Shown here: positions 52,119 through 61,506 of the stretch, in pieces | How positions within the stretch are numbered: the stretch's first letter is position 1 | Layout: every line of letters starts with the position of its first letter | From: CAWINY01 sp963837635 | Lineage (GTDB): Bacteria > Acidobacteriota > Terriglobia > Terriglobales > Acidobacteriaceae | Reading direction: 5' to 3' | NCBI GenBank assembly: GCA_963837635.1 | Contig: CAWINY010000004.1 | Span: forward strand, 186,001 to 250,000 | DNA: 64,000 nt | Notes under the pieces: generated by a model | Databases searched by the model: none | Told to the model about the DNA's origin: nothing | Seen by the model: the letters and a program-made list of their open reading frames with translations, nothing else | Program-made: the position numbers and the translations under genes

Positions 52119-53933
52119 AGTCGTTCTCCGGAAGTGCTCCAGGATCGCCTCAACCTGCGGCCTAGTTACCACTGCCGCCAGCGCCGCCGCGTCTGCCTGC
52201 TTCACCGCTTGCAGGCTCCCAAAATGTTGCAGCAGCCGCCGGGTGGTGGTTTCACCGATGCCGGGAATCTCGCGCAGTTCGGTGTGGTGGTCGCGCATCT
52301 CGCGGCGCTTGCGGTGGAAGGTGATGGCGAAGCGGTGCGCTTCGTCGCGGATCATCTGGATCAGGTGCAGCACCGGATTGTGGTGGTCGATCACGATTGG
52401 CTCGTCTTCCTGGCCGAACAGATAAATGATCTCCTCGCGCTTGGCAATCGCGGCCAGTGGCTGAGTGGTCACGCCGATGGACTCCAGTGCTTCCGCCGCC
52501 GCGTGCAACTGCCCAAGGCCGCCGTCGATCAGGATCAGGGAAGGGAAGGGCTTCTTCTCGTGCAGCAGGCGCTTGTAGCGGCGCGTGACCACCTCGCGCA
52601 TGGAGGCGAAATCGTCAACGCCTTCTACCGTGCGGATAATGAATTTGCGGTAGTCGCCCTTGCTCATCTGTCCGTCCTGCCACACGACCATGGATGCGAC
52701 CGTCTCCGCGCCCTGGATGTGCGAAATGTCAAAGCACTCGATGCGCTTGGGCAACTCGGGTAGCAGCAGCGCGTCCTGCACGGCTTCCTGGATAGCGCGC
52801 GAGTTCGGTTTCAGAACCCGGAAGCGCTGGTCGAACGACTGCCGCGCATTCTTCGCCGCCAGATCCACCAGCGAGCGCTTCTCGCCGCGCTGTGGCGTCA
52901 CAATCTCGACCTTGTGGCGCTCCTCACTGAGCACCTGCTCGAGCATCTCGCGATCTTCAAATTCCACCGGGATGAAGATCTGCCGCGGAACGTACTGTTG
53001 ATCGACATAGAGCTGCGCCAGTAGCGCGGAGAAGAATTCGCCCGGCTGAAACTCGCCGTTGGCCGCCAGCGAGGGCACGTCTTCCCAGAAGAACTCGCGC
53101 CGGTCCAGCACCTTGCCGCCGCGCATGTGGAACAGGTTCACCGCCAGCATGTGGTTTTCAAAGTGATAGCCGAAGACGTCGACATCCTCGCCTTCCGCCG
53201 CCGCCATCCGCTGCTTTTCGTGGAGTTGATGGACGGTGCTGATCAGGTCGCGGTACTTGGCCGCCAGCTCAAACTGCTCCGCCTCGGCGGCCTGCTCCAT
53301 GCGCGCCGCGAGCGACTTCGTCAGATCTGCCGCGCGGCCTTCCAAGAACAGCTTCACGTCTTGGACCGCCAGTCCGTACTGCTCCGGGGTGGTCAACTCC
53401 TTGACGCACGGTCCAAGGCACCGCCCGATGTAGTACTGCAAACAGGGTCGCGGGTGATAGCGGGTCAGATCCACTTTGCAGGACGGAATCAGAAAGTGCC
53501 GGTGGATCAGATCCACGATCCGGTACGCCAGATTGGCAGGGAAGTAAGGTCCGTAGTACGCGCTGCCGTCCTTGCGCAGCCGCCGGGTGACGAACACCCG
53601 CGGGAAGCGCTCACCCAGCGTGAGCTTCACATAGGGATAGCTCTTGTCGTCGCGCAGCAGGATGTTGAAGCGCGGTTGCTTCTGCTTGATCAGGTTGTTC
53701 TCGAGCGCCAGTGCCTCGCGCTCGTTGTCGACAATGATGTATTCGAGGTCCACGGCCTCGCGGAGCAGGGAACCGGTTTTGGCATCGGCCATGGCGGCTT
53801 CGAGAAAATACGAGCGCACCCGCGCCCGCAGGTTCTTGGCCTTGCCGACGTAGATCACCTCGCCTTCCGGGTTCTTGTAGAGGTACACGCCCGGATCGGT
53901 CGGCAGGGTGCGGATTTTCTCGTGCAGGTCCAT
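52116..53933 (-). CDS. uvrC: Excinuclease ABC subunit C
   Basis: 605 aa. The N-terminal GIY-YIG nuclease (GVYLYKNPEGEVIYVGKAKN, LENNLIKQKQPRFNILLRDD) makes the 3' incision. Then come the Cys-rich segment CLQYYIGRCLGPC, a UVR-like helix (AAEAEQFELAAKYRDLI), the RNase-H-like 5' nuclease (IECFDISHIQGAETVASMVV, ILIDGGLGQLHAA, ITFHRKRR) and the C-terminal helix-hairpin-helix (LREIPGIGETTTRRLLQHFG). Complete and of normal length. Its TAA stop lies within the TTAACCGCAGAGG boundary of an intergenic repeat. Confidence 0.96.
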   Translation of the reverse strand: MDLHEKIRTLPTDPGVYLYKNPEGEVIYVGKAKNLRARVRSYFLEAAMADAKTGSLLREAVDLEYIIVDNEREALALENNLIKQKQPRFNILLRDDKSYPYVKLTLGERFPRVFVTRRLRKDGSAYYGPYFPANLAYRIVDLIHRHFLIPSCKVDLTRYHPRPCLQYYIGRCLGPCVKELTTPEQYGLAVQDVKLFLEGRAADLTKSLAARMEQAAEAEQFELAAKYRDLISTVHQLHEKQRMAAAEGEDVDVFGYHFENHMLAVNLFHMRGGKVLDRREFFWEDVPSLAANGEFQPGEFFSALLAQLYVDQQYVPRQIFIPVEFEDREMLEQVLSEERHKVEIVTPQRGEKRSLVDLAAKNARQSFDQRFRVLKPNSRAIQEAVQDALLLPELPKRIECFDISHIQGAETVASMVVWQDGQMSKGDYRKFIIRTVEGVDDFASMREVVTRRYKRLLHEKKPFPSLILIDGGLGQLHAAAEALESIGVTTQPLAAIAKREEIIYLFGQEDEPIVIDHHNPVLHLIQMIRDEAHRFAITFHRKRREMRDHHTELREIPGIGETTTRRLLQHFGSLQAVKQADAAALAAVVTRPQVEAILEHFRRTT

Positions 53934-53959
53934 GGAGAGCGACGGCTAATTCAATGCTA

Positions 53960-54228
53960 GCACCGGAAAAAACCTTCCACCGCAAAGGCCGCCGAGGAGC
54001 GCAGACGAAGAGCGCAGAGATGAAAATCTCACCACGGATTTGACGGATCCCAAACGGATTTGCGCGGATCTTTTGTAAACACCTGCCACAGAGGCACAGA
54101 GACACAGAGAAAGCTGGAACGGACGAAATGCTTAGCGACTAGCCTTTCCTCTGTGCCTCTGTGCCTCTGTGGCAGGTCCTAAACGGAAATTTGCGTTGAT
54201 TCGTGTAATCCGCGGTAAGCCTTATTAG
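53960..54228. repeat. Intergenic repeat block upstream of uvrC
   Basis: CCACCGCAAAGGCCGCCGAGG (about 53977), a CACGGATTTGACGGATCC unit (about 54032-54068), then an inverted pair CTGCCACAGAGGCACAGAGA (about 54083) and CCTCTGTGCCTCTGTGGCAG (about 54155), then AATCCGCGGTAAGCC. The pair can form a long stem. The following 54229-54428 holds the leader of the OmpA lipoprotein gene, without recognisable promoter boxes. Confidence 0.65.
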
Positions 54229-54428
54229 AGGTGCTCCTTTGGACACCCGGCAGGTAAAAATTGCCGGAATGGCTTCAAGACGGCAACTCCGGCCCGAGCA
54301 GATGGTTGGGTGGGGTCATCTTTTCAACGGCTTAGAAGGGTTCAGATTGGCAGGCTGGTTGCTCTTCTCTGAGGCGACAAGGGCCTGTCTGGCAGAGGTT
54401 TGCTGCAGGCACCAGAGGAGTTTCCCCC

Positions 54429-55172
54429 ATGAATCGTGTCATGTTGATGGCAGCCGCCACCCTGTTGAGTCTCTCCGTAGCCGTCGGCTGCTCCACCAAG
54501 AACTACGTCCGCAAGGAGACCGCGCCGACCATTAACAAGACCAACGAGCTTGATGACCTGACGGCTAAGAACACCAACGCCATCAAGGACGTGGACGCGC
54601 GCGCCCAGCAGGGAATCCAGCAGGCGAATGCCGCCGCCGATGCGGCCGACCAGAAGGCCCAAGCGGCCGGCCAGAGCGCCGATCAGGCCAACCAGGTGGC
54701 GACGAACGCCTCGCATGGCGTGACCAGCCTCGCCAACACGGTCGCCAACCTCGACAACTATCGTCCGGTGATCGAAAGCACGGTCCACTTCGGCTTCGAC
54801 AAGGCTTACCTGAACAAGCAGGCGAAGGACGCCCTCGACCAGCTCGGTACTGCGATCCCTAACACCAAGCATTACATTGTGGTGGTGGACGGCAATACCG
54901 ACTCCGTCGGGCCGGCGGACTACAACTACCAGTTGAGCCAGCGCCGCGCCGATGCCGTGATCCAGTATCTGTCCAGCAAGTACGATGTGCCTCCGCACAA
55001 GATCTATGTGATTGGTTTGGGTAAGGATCAACCGGCGGTTCCCAACAAGGACCGGGCCGGCCGGGCACAGAACCGCCGCGTGGATGTCCGGTTGATGACC
55101 AATACGAGCGAAACGCCGACCGAGGCCCAGGCCTCGCAGCCTGCTCCCCCTCAGGCTGTCCCGCAGCGGTAG
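54429..55172 (+). CDS. OmpA-family peptidoglycan-associated lipoprotein
   Basis: 247 aa; GAGGAG precedes the ATG. The lipobox SVAVGC puts the lipidated Cys at 21. Residues about 45-105 are a long Ala/Gln/Asp-rich coil (AQQGIQQANAAADAADQKAQ). The C-terminal OmpA domain has VHFGFDKAYLNKQAKDALDQ, VVVDGNTDSVGPADYNYQLS, RRADAVIQYL and GRAQNRRVDVRL, which bind peptidoglycan meso-DAP. It anchors the outer membrane to the wall through a coiled-coil spacer. The tail is Pro/Gln-rich. A strong terminator follows 50 bp after the stop. Confidence 0.9.
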   Translation: MNRVMLMAAATLLSLSVAVGCSTKNYVRKETAPTINKTNELDDLTAKNTNAIKDVDARAQQGIQQANAAADAADQKAQAAGQSADQANQVATNASHGVTSLANTVANLDNYRPVIESTVHFGFDKAYLNKQAKDALDQLGTAIPNTKHYIVVVDGNTDSVGPADYNYQLSQRRADAVIQYLSSKYDVPPHKIYVIGLGKDQPAVPNKDRAGRAQNRRVDVRLMTNTSETPTEAQASQPAPPQAVPQR

Positions 55173-55222
55173 GCGTTGAGTTCCTACTCCTTTCGCGACG
55201 CGACCCTCTCTCTCGCTAGCGA

Positions 55223-55257
55223 AAAGGCCGTTCCTTTCAGCGGAACGGCCTTTCTTT
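55223..55257 (+). terminator. Rho-independent terminator of the OmpA-type lipoprotein gene
   Basis: AAAGGCCGTTCC-TTTCAGC-GGAACGGCCTTT followed by CTTTATC: a 12-bp perfect stem about 50 bp after the stop codon. Confidence 0.85.
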
Positions 55258-55338
55258 ATCTGGTGCGACTTATAAGCCGGGGTTTTTGCGCATCTAAACT
55301 TCCTGAATCCCAAAATATCGGGGGAGAAGGAGGTTCCC

Positions 55339-55815
55339 ATGCTCCAGCTCAGCAGTGCAGCCTTTCAGCAGGAGGGCAGAATCCCTGCGAAGTTCACCTG
55401 CGACGGCGATAACATCTCGCCTGAGCTTTCGTGGAAAGATGCGCCGGCCCAGACCAAGTCCCTCGTCCTGATCATGCACGATCCCGACGCCCCGATGGCT
55501 GGGGGCTTCACCCACTGGGTTATGTACGACATCCCGGGAAGCGTCGCCCACATCGAGCAGAACGTGCCGAGACAGGGACGGGTCGCCGGAACAGGAATTC
55601 AGGGGAAGAACGACTCCGGCAAGATTGGGTACATGGGGCCGTGCCCACCCTCGGGAACCCACCGCTACTTCGTCCGCCTGTATGCGCTGGACACGGAACT
55701 GAAGCTGGAACCCGGTGCTACCCAGGAACGGTTGGAGCGGGCCATGTCCGGCCATGTGCTCGAACATGCGGAGCTGATGGCTAAATACTCCAAAGCATCA
55801 AGAAAAGCGGCGTAA
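55339..55815 (+). CDS. YbhB/YbcL-family PEBP-like protein
   Basis: 158 aa with GGAGG just before the ATG at 55339. Family blocks: IPAKFTCDGDNISPELSWKD, LVLIMHDPDAPMAGGFTHWV, YDIPGS and the ligand-pocket segment YMGPCPPSGTHRYFVRLYAL. These small cytoplasmic or periplasmic proteins bind phospho-ligands; their bacterial role is not established. Complete and ordinary. Confidence 0.92.
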   Translation: MLQLSSAAFQQEGRIPAKFTCDGDNISPELSWKDAPAQTKSLVLIMHDPDAPMAGGFTHWVMYDIPGSVAHIEQNVPRQGRVAGTGIQGKNDSGKIGYMGPCPPSGTHRYFVRLYALDTELKLEPGATQERLERAMSGHVLEHAELMAKYSKASRKAA

Positions 55816-56215
55816 CTTCAAGCAAGAGAACTAACAACGGATTAACACGGATCTAAACGGATTCTTCTCATAACTTTCCGATCCTTCTGAATCCGTTTCA
55901 ATCCGTTGTTGGATTCTCAAAATTTCGAAGCTCCGGGCCAGCAAACATTATCTCTTTTTGTAATCAAGTTTCACGCCAGCGGTAACGGGGTCCCCAACGA
56001 GCGCGCAGCGCTTATTGGGGTGCAGAATCCGGGCCAGCAGTTATACTGATCTGCGTTTTTTCGGGCCTCGAAACGGTGCGCCGGAGACGGGTTGGCACGT
56101 CCATGCCTGATGTCGTGCTGAGACTCCGTATAACGCACGCGGAGCGCAGTGGGCGCTCACCTCTCCCTGGTGAAAAGAACCCAAGCAGTTGGTTCGATCT
56201 AGACGCGGAGGCTCT
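55816..56215. other. Non-coding interval with CACGGATT-type inverted repeats
   Basis: ACAACGGATTAACACGGATC at about 55835 and its reverse TGAATCCGTTTCAATCCGTT at about 55889 can pair over a long stem. Beyond about 55930 the sequence has no recognisable repeat, gene or riboswitch-like feature. It must hold the promoter of the quinol-oxidase-like genes. Confidence 0.45.
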
Positions 56216-57718
56216 ATGAACTATCCCGTATGGCAGCTTGGATTCCCAGGCGGCATTCTGATTGCCCTGGTGGCCGTGCTGCACGTCTTTGTCTCTCACT
56301 TTGCGGTCGGCGGTGGCGCCTATCTGGTGCTCACCGAGCAGCGCGCGTATCGCACCGCTGACGCCGGCCTGCTCAGTTATGTCCGGCGCCACTCGAAGTT
56401 CTTTGCCCTGCTGACGCTGGTGTTCGGCGCCGTCAGCGGCGTGGGAATTTGGTTCACCATAGGGTTGGTGAGCCCCGAGGGCACATCGTCGCTGATCCAC
56501 AGCTTCGTTTGGGGATGGGCGATCGAATGGGTCCTCTTCTTCGTGGAGATCGCGGCAGCCATAATCTATGCCTATAACTGGGACCGGCTGGATCGACGCA
56601 CCCACCTTGCCATCGGCTGGATCTATTTCGTCGCGGCCTTCCTGAGCCTGGTTGTGATCAACGGGATCATCACCTACATGCTCACGCCCGGGCGCTGGCT
56701 GGAGACCAAGAACTTCTGGGATGGCATTCTCAACCCGACCTATCTGCCGTCACTCCTGATCCGTACCGCGATGTCCATCGCCCTGGCCGGCATGTTCGGC
56801 CTGATCACCGCCCTGCGCGAATCCTCGCCGACGCGGGAGCGGATCATCCGTTGGTCGGGACGCTGGCTGCTGATCGGCAGCGCGCTGCTGCCCCCCACCG
56901 CGTTGTGGTACTTCAGGAAATTTCCGCAGTTCTCGCGTGACTATCTGGCAGGCTTGATTCCTTCCGCCAATCAGGTGGTGCGAGCCGGTATCGCAGGTAC
57001 GGCCATCGTGCTGTTGCTCACGCTGGTTTTTGCTTTGTGGAAACCCCGTTGGATGAACGCCGCCGTGGTGGCGATCATTCTGCTGTCCGGTTTGTCGGTG
57101 ATGTATTCGGGCGAGTACCTGCGCGAATTCAGCCGCAAGCCGTGGGTGATTAACGGATACATCTATGCCAACGATCTGCGGGTGTCCGATGTGGAGCGTG
57201 TTTCGCAGCAAGGCGTGGCGCAGTTTTCGCCATGGTTCCCGGACACGAGCGATCAATTGGCTTACGGCAAACAGTTGTTTGCGGTTCAGTGCGGCAACTG
57301 CCATTCCGCCGAGGGCTACCGCTCAATCAGTAAGCGCGTCGCCGGGTGGGACGACAAGTTTGCCAGCGACATGTTGCAGCACCTGACGCTGATTCGCGGC
57401 ACCATGCCGCCGTTTGCCGGCAACGAGCAGGACCGTGCGGCTTTGGGTCGTTACCTAGCTTCTCTTTCCCCGGCGAAAGCCGCCGCCGCAGATGAGGCTG
57501 AGCTTGGCAAGCAGCAGTTCGAGGTGCGCTGCGCCATGTGTCACACGCTCAACGGCAAGCGCCGTCCGCTGGATTTCACCGGCATGGACTCTGATTCGGT
57601 CAATGGCATGGTTGGCCAGTTGAGCGACCTCAGCCCCGACATGCCGCCTTTTACCGGCACCGAGGCCGAACGTGCGGCGCTGGTCCAATATCTGCTGCGC
57701 GGTGGGTCCGCGAAATAG
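56216..57718 (+). CDS. CydA-like membrane protein fused to a diheme cytochrome c
   Basis: 500 aa from the ATG at 56216 (GGAGG close upstream). About nine membrane helices (10-330). The first has the His pattern of bd-oxidase subunit I (FPGGILIALVAVLHVFVSHF), as have GVGIWFTIGLV and INGIITYML. The C-terminal 150 residues are a periplasmic double cytochrome c: CGNCH at 359-363 with sixth-ligand region TMPPFAG, and CAMCH at 439-443 with DMPPFTG. Such bd-like subunits with c-hemes probably pass quinol electrons to c-type carriers rather than reduce oxygen alone. Paired with the next gene. It may feed the multiheme system, but they are 40 kb apart. Confidence 0.8.
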   Translation: MNYPVWQLGFPGGILIALVAVLHVFVSHFAVGGGAYLVLTEQRAYRTADAGLLSYVRRHSKFFALLTLVFGAVSGVGIWFTIGLVSPEGTSSLIHSFVWGWAIEWVLFFVEIAAAIIYAYNWDRLDRRTHLAIGWIYFVAAFLSLVVINGIITYMLTPGRWLETKNFWDGILNPTYLPSLLIRTAMSIALAGMFGLITALRESSPTRERIIRWSGRWLLIGSALLPPTALWYFRKFPQFSRDYLAGLIPSANQVVRAGIAGTAIVLLLTLVFALWKPRWMNAAVVAIILLSGLSVMYSGEYLREFSRKPWVINGYIYANDLRVSDVERVSQQGVAQFSPWFPDTSDQLAYGKQLFAVQCGNCHSAEGYRSISKRVAGWDDKFASDMLQHLTLIRGTMPPFAGNEQDRAALGRYLASLSPAKAAAADEAELGKQQFEVRCAMCHTLNGKRRPLDFTGMDSDSVNGMVGQLSDLSPDMPPFTGTEAERAALVQYLLRGGSAK

Positions 57719-57733
57719 CCTCGATAGGAGCGA

Positions 57734-58861
57734 ATGATACCCATGTTGCCGATTCCGCACATTGATCCCATGCCGGACCCCGCTCCCGTGTGGTTGTTCC
57801 GGACGCTGCTGCTGCTCACCTTCTTCCTGCACATCGTGTTCATGAATGTGCTGCTGGGCGGCTCGTTCATTGCGCTGGTCAACATGCTGAAGCGCAAGAG
57901 TTCGTCCTTCTCGGCGCAACTCGCCCGCGACTTGGGCAAGACCCTGCCGCCGGTATTCGCCTTCACCATTACCCTGGGCGTGGCACCGTTGCTCTTTCTG
58001 CAGGTCCTTTACGGTCATCTGCTGTACACCAGTTCGATCCTGATGGCCGTGCCTTGGCTCAGCGTCATCGGACTGGTGCTGCTGGCGTATTACGGCGTGT
58101 ACTACTTCTCGTTCCGGGCGGAGAAAAGCCCGGCAACGGCGACCGCGGTGCTTGGCTTCGCCGTGCTGATGATGGCCACCATCGCGCACATCTACACCAA
58201 CAATTTCACGCTGATGTTGCACCCCGAACGGTGGCTTGAGATCTATCGCCACAATCCGCACGGGATGAACATGAACTGGGGCGATCCCACGGTGCTGCCG
58301 CGCTACTTGCACTTCGTGCTGGCGGCTATGGCGGTAGCCGGGCTGTACGTTCTGGTCCTCGGGTTGCGTAAGCGCCAAACCGATTACGGCCGCTGGCTGA
58401 TAGAGCAGGGCGCGCAGTGGTTCACCGGGCCTACCATGCTCAACTATCTTGTGGGCTTCTGGTTCCTGATGTCCCTGCCGCGCGATGTGAAGATGGTCTT
58501 CATGGGCGGCAATCCAGTTGCGACCGCGCTGCTCGGACTCGGCATGCTGCTGCCGATCGTCGCCATCATGCAACTGGTCACGGCCAAGGCCAGCAAGTCA
58601 TCGCGAAGCGCGGTAATCGGCATTGGCGCCGCGGTGGCGACCGTGGCGGTCATGGTGGGCATTCGCGACATCGTGCGCAACGCCTATCTTGCGCCCTACT
58701 TCAATCTTGGCCAGCTCAAGGTAGCTCCACAGTGGAGCGTTATCGGCCTGTTCCTGGTGACCTTTGTCGCGGGCTTGGGAGTGCTGTTCTGGATGCTGCT
58801 CGCCGTGGCCAAAGGAAAAGAGCCCACGACTTCGGCGGGCGCCGTTTCTGCGGCGGACTGA
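57734..58861 (+). CDS. Second CydA-like membrane subunit
   Basis: 375 aa, 15 bases after the preceding gene with GGAG before the ATG. Ten hydrophobic helices; the first includes VWLFRTLLLLTFFLHIVFMN, whose His/Phe pattern resembles the opening helix of the partner; later PPVFAFTITLGVAPLLFLQV and LPRYLHFVLAAMAVAGLY. No CxxCH motif, so any heme would be b- or d-type. Two CydA-like chains side by side suggest a heterodimer in place of CydA/CydB. Function as a quinol-oxidising complex is inferred. Confidence 0.75.
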   Translation: MIPMLPIPHIDPMPDPAPVWLFRTLLLLTFFLHIVFMNVLLGGSFIALVNMLKRKSSSFSAQLARDLGKTLPPVFAFTITLGVAPLLFLQVLYGHLLYTSSILMAVPWLSVIGLVLLAYYGVYYFSFRAEKSPATATAVLGFAVLMMATIAHIYTNNFTLMLHPERWLEIYRHNPHGMNMNWGDPTVLPRYLHFVLAAMAVAGLYVLVLGLRKRQTDYGRWLIEQGAQWFTGPTMLNYLVGFWFLMSLPRDVKMVFMGGNPVATALLGLGMLLPIVAIMQLVTAKASKSSRSAVIGIGAAVATVAVMVGIRDIVRNAYLAPYFNLGQLKVAPQWSVIGLFLVTFVAGLGVLFWMLLAVAKGKEPTTSAGAVSAAD

Positions 58862-59064
58862 ACGTACTCTTGGCCGCTGATAGACGCTGATCACCGCCGA
58901 TTGTCGAGGAACCCGAGGGTGGCCCATGTTCAGCACGAAGCGCTTAACGTGGGTCGCTCTGTGCGATTCGGGTGTAAAACACTCCCAGGTTAGCGCCGAA
59001 CAGCACGGCGCGAACCTGGGGCACCCGGTTGCGACCGAATGAAAATGTTGGGGAGGCGACAAAA

Positions 59065-59514
59065 TTGGATCGAAGAACGAAAGATAGTCTGCTGCGAGTG
59101 TTCTTGCGCAGCATCCCCTTCCTGCCCGCTCCGGAAATCTTTGATGTCTTGCTCTCAATCCAGAAGTCGCAGACCGACTTCGAAAAGCAAGTCAATGAGG
59201 CTGTTGATTCACTCCATAACACCTCCGCCTTGATTGATACGCTCCAGAAGGGCGTCACAGAGAAAATGGCACAACTTCAGAAAGTGCGGGAGGAGTATGA
59301 ACGAGTTTCGGGACTAGCACAGATTGAGGGAGAGAAAGCGGAACCCCTTCTCAAGGCCATCGAGGCGACTCTGGGCAAGGAGCAAAGAAAAGAAAGATGG
59401 ATTGCCTTTGCAATGCATTTCTGCTTCGGCCTCATATTTCTCATCGTGGGCGTAGTTGCCAGCGACGTTATCAAAGCCGGATTCTCTCATCTGTGGGCTA
59501 TGTTGTTTCATTGA
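59065..59514 (+). CDS. Coiled-coil protein with a C-terminal membrane anchor
   Basis: 149 aa. The start is taken as the TTG at 59065, because GGGAGG ends 8 bases upstream; no in-frame ATG is near. Residues about 10-30 are basic and hydrophobic, 35-105 form an amphipathic coil (SQTDFEKQVNEAVDSLHNTS, VTEKMAQLQKVREEYERVSG), and 112-140 a membrane helix (AFAMHFCFGLIFLIVGVVAS). Base composition is lower in GC than its neighbours, hinting at transfer. No family recognised. Confidence 0.55.
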   Translation: MDRRTKDSLLRVFLRSIPFLPAPEIFDVLLSIQKSQTDFEKQVNEAVDSLHNTSALIDTLQKGVTEKMAQLQKVREEYERVSGLAQIEGEKAEPLLKAIEATLGKEQRKERWIAFAMHFCFGLIFLIVGVVASDVIKAGFSHLWAMLFH

Positions 59515-59644
59515 TTTTGGGGCTCTGCGCAGGAATCTGAAAAACTCGCGGGTGGCCCACTCAAGCTTCTTTTGCTTGAGTGGGGCAGTTCCCGGACAGG
59601 TCTGGTTCTTATCAGCGTTCATCAGCGGAGATCAGCGGCTTATC

Positions 59645-60670
59645 CTACCCTTCCCACACAAAGGCATCGAACACGCGCTCGACGCGGTAGCCGAGTTTGA
59701 GATAGAGCTGCACCGCGCCGCGGTTGGCCTCGGTGACCGTCAAGGTCAGGTCCTTGAAATGGCGGCGGCGGAGCGAGTGGGCGGTCGATTCCAGCATGAG
59801 CTCGCCGATCCGGCGCCCGCGATACTCGGGCAACAGGCACACTTGCGTGACGTGGCCGACATCGTCCCGGACGCGGGAGCAGAGGATTGCCCCAACGATG
59901 ACGCGCGCCTCGCGATGAACCGCCACGAAGGAAGCATTGGCGTCAAACACGCCACAGCCGGGAAAGCGCACAATGTTGTTGAGGAAGCGCAGCGAGCCGC
60001 TCAGCGTGCGGTACTGGTCGTTGATCTTGGCGTCGATGTGATTCTGGTAGGCGGTCGTAATCACTTGTGCCACGCCGTGGTAGTCATTGTCGGACCAGCG
60101 CCGGATTTCGATCTCCGAAGGCGCTGCGAGCGGTGGCGATTCCTTGTGGCGGGCAAAAGCCGCTCCCGTCTTGTCCATCTCAACAGCCAGGCTCTCACGC
60201 AGGGGCAGCATCATGAACAAGCGCGGATGACGGCTGAATCCGGTGGTCTCAAAGGGAGCCGCCGCGGTTCCGGTGTCGTGCACCAGCAATTGGGCCTCCA
60301 CCCGGTGCAGGCCGGGCGACTGCTGCAGGGTCTCGATGACATGGGCCAGCAGCTTCTGCTCCACCACCGCGCGGTCGGCATCGCGCCGGCTCTCTTCCAC
60401 GTACAGATCCCCGACTACCCCCTTGCTGCCCTCGTAAACGAAAAAGGAATAGCCGCAGACGGTCCCGTTGGCATTGATGGCGGCATAGCCGGGAAGGATC
60501 TTGGCATCCACATAGCGCAGGATCATGTCGGCCGAGCCGCGGTAATCCCACCATAGCCGCTTGGCCCAGACTTGGACCTCTTCCTCCAGCAAGCGGCGCA
60601 GGTCCGAGGACGAAAAGTGCCTCAGGTCGAGGATCTCAACCTGCGAATTCTTGCGAGCGGGACTAGCCAC
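59645..60670 (-). CDS. Double-GNAT acetyltransferase
   Basis: 341 aa from GTG 60670 with AAAGGA upstream. The N-terminal half is a degenerate GNAT fold (YAAINANGTVCGYSFFVYEG, VVGDLYVEESRRDADRAVVE). The C-terminal half is a full GNAT domain with the acetyl-CoA loop VCLLPEYRGRRIGELML and the C-terminal VTEANRGAVQLYLKLGYRVE. The layout resembles mycothiol-synthase-like or RimI-type double domains. The substrate is unknown. It stands alone. Confidence 0.82.
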   Translation of the reverse strand: MASPARKNSQVEILDLRHFSSSDLRRLLEEEVQVWAKRLWWDYRGSADMILRYVDAKILPGYAAINANGTVCGYSFFVYEGSKGVVGDLYVEESRRDADRAVVEQKLLAHVIETLQQSPGLHRVEAQLLVHDTGTAAAPFETTGFSRHPRLFMMLPLRESLAVEMDKTGAAFARHKESPPLAAPSEIEIRRWSDNDYHGVAQVITTAYQNHIDAKINDQYRTLSGSLRFLNNIVRFPGCGVFDANASFVAVHREARVIVGAILCSRVRDDVGHVTQVCLLPEYRGRRIGELMLESTAHSLRRRHFKDLTLTVTEANRGAVQLYLKLGYRVERVFDAFVWEG

Positions 60671-60873
60671 GGTGGTCCTTTGCCAAACTGCGTAGAGGCG
60701 CTTCGACCTCTTGGGGTGGGAGTCTAGCAGGGTGCCGGGGGTTGCGCAAAAGAGATGCGAAAAAAGAGAACACCTGGGGTAAATAGCCCCCTAAAAGGCG
60801 CGCTTGTAGGGGGTCCGCGATGGCCCTCGATCGGCGCCCTGGCGGAACGTCCCCTCAAGCGAAGTGTCAGCCA
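60671..60873. other. Interval with a C/G-rich stem-loop
   Basis: Between the GyrI-like and GNAT genes. AGCCCCCTA at about 60785 and TAGGGGGT at about 60807 can pair around AAAAGGCGCGCTTG; on the minus strand this lies about 75 bp after the GyrI-like stop and may act as a weak terminator. Nothing else is seen. Confidence 0.35.
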
Positions 60874-61482
60874 TCATTGCATCGGCTGCCGGATGATGGT
60901 TTTCCATTTCGCGGGGTCCGCTTTCCGAATGTCGGTCAAATAGATTTCATGGTGCTTCCCGATTCTCTTGCCACGAGAGTCGATGAACTCATGCACCATT
61001 GCAATTGTCGGCCCTTCGTCCGAGAACGGTCCGATGTGTAGGATTTGCGCGCACCTGCCCTCAGGAAACGACTCAAACCGCATCTTGGTAATTGCCGCGG
61101 GCTTCTTCTTCTCCTTGACCTCGGCAATCGAGCAATCAATGAGTTGCTGCGATACGAAGGAAGGCTGCATGATCATCATCGTCCATTTCCAATTTGTCTT
61201 GTCCTCCGCCGAAAAGCGCGACATATCATCGGCCCACCAAAGGCCCTCAAGAGGCATGACGGCATAATCGACTGCCGTTGCCCCCTTCTTCACCATGAAC
61301 TTGGTGGCATACGAAACCATAAATAGGGCTTCAACGGCATTGGCGTATGCCGGAGAGGTATTTGGGTTACCCTCACCGTCGATCATTAAGTAGTTCATCG
61401 TCGGAACGACTACCTCTACAACGTTCTTGGCAGAGGGTCGATAAAGATGTTTGAAATCCTTCTTGAGATCGACCTTGTCCAT
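60874..61482 (-). CDS. GyrI-like small-molecule-binding domain protein
   Basis: 202 aa with GGAGG directly upstream. Family blocks: LKKDFKHLYRPSAKNVVEVV, MNYLMIDGEGNPN, YAVMPLEGLWWADDM, MRFESFPEGRCAQILHIGPF, VHEFIDSRGKRIGKHHEIYL and the C-terminal KWKTIIRQPM. These stand-alone GyrI-like proteins bind small hydrophobic ligands and some hydrolyse them. No DNA-binding part is attached. Complete. Confidence 0.88.
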   Translation of the reverse strand: MDKVDLKKDFKHLYRPSAKNVVEVVVPTMNYLMIDGEGNPNTSPAYANAVEALFMVSYATKFMVKKGATAVDYAVMPLEGLWWADDMSRFSAEDKTNWKWTMMIMQPSFVSQQLIDCSIAEVKEKKKPAAITKMRFESFPEGRCAQILHIGPFSDEGPTIAMVHEFIDSRGKRIGKHHEIYLTDIRKADPAKWKTIIRQPMQ

Positions 61483-61506
61483 TGGACCTCCGTGATGGCT
61501 AACGTT

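Noticed and set aside
57455..60556. Long frames of 372 and 366 codons antisense to the CydA-like genes and the GNAT gene
   Set aside because: Biased His/Arg/Gln or repetitive compositions typical of shadow frames; the opposite strand carries clear families with ribosome sites.
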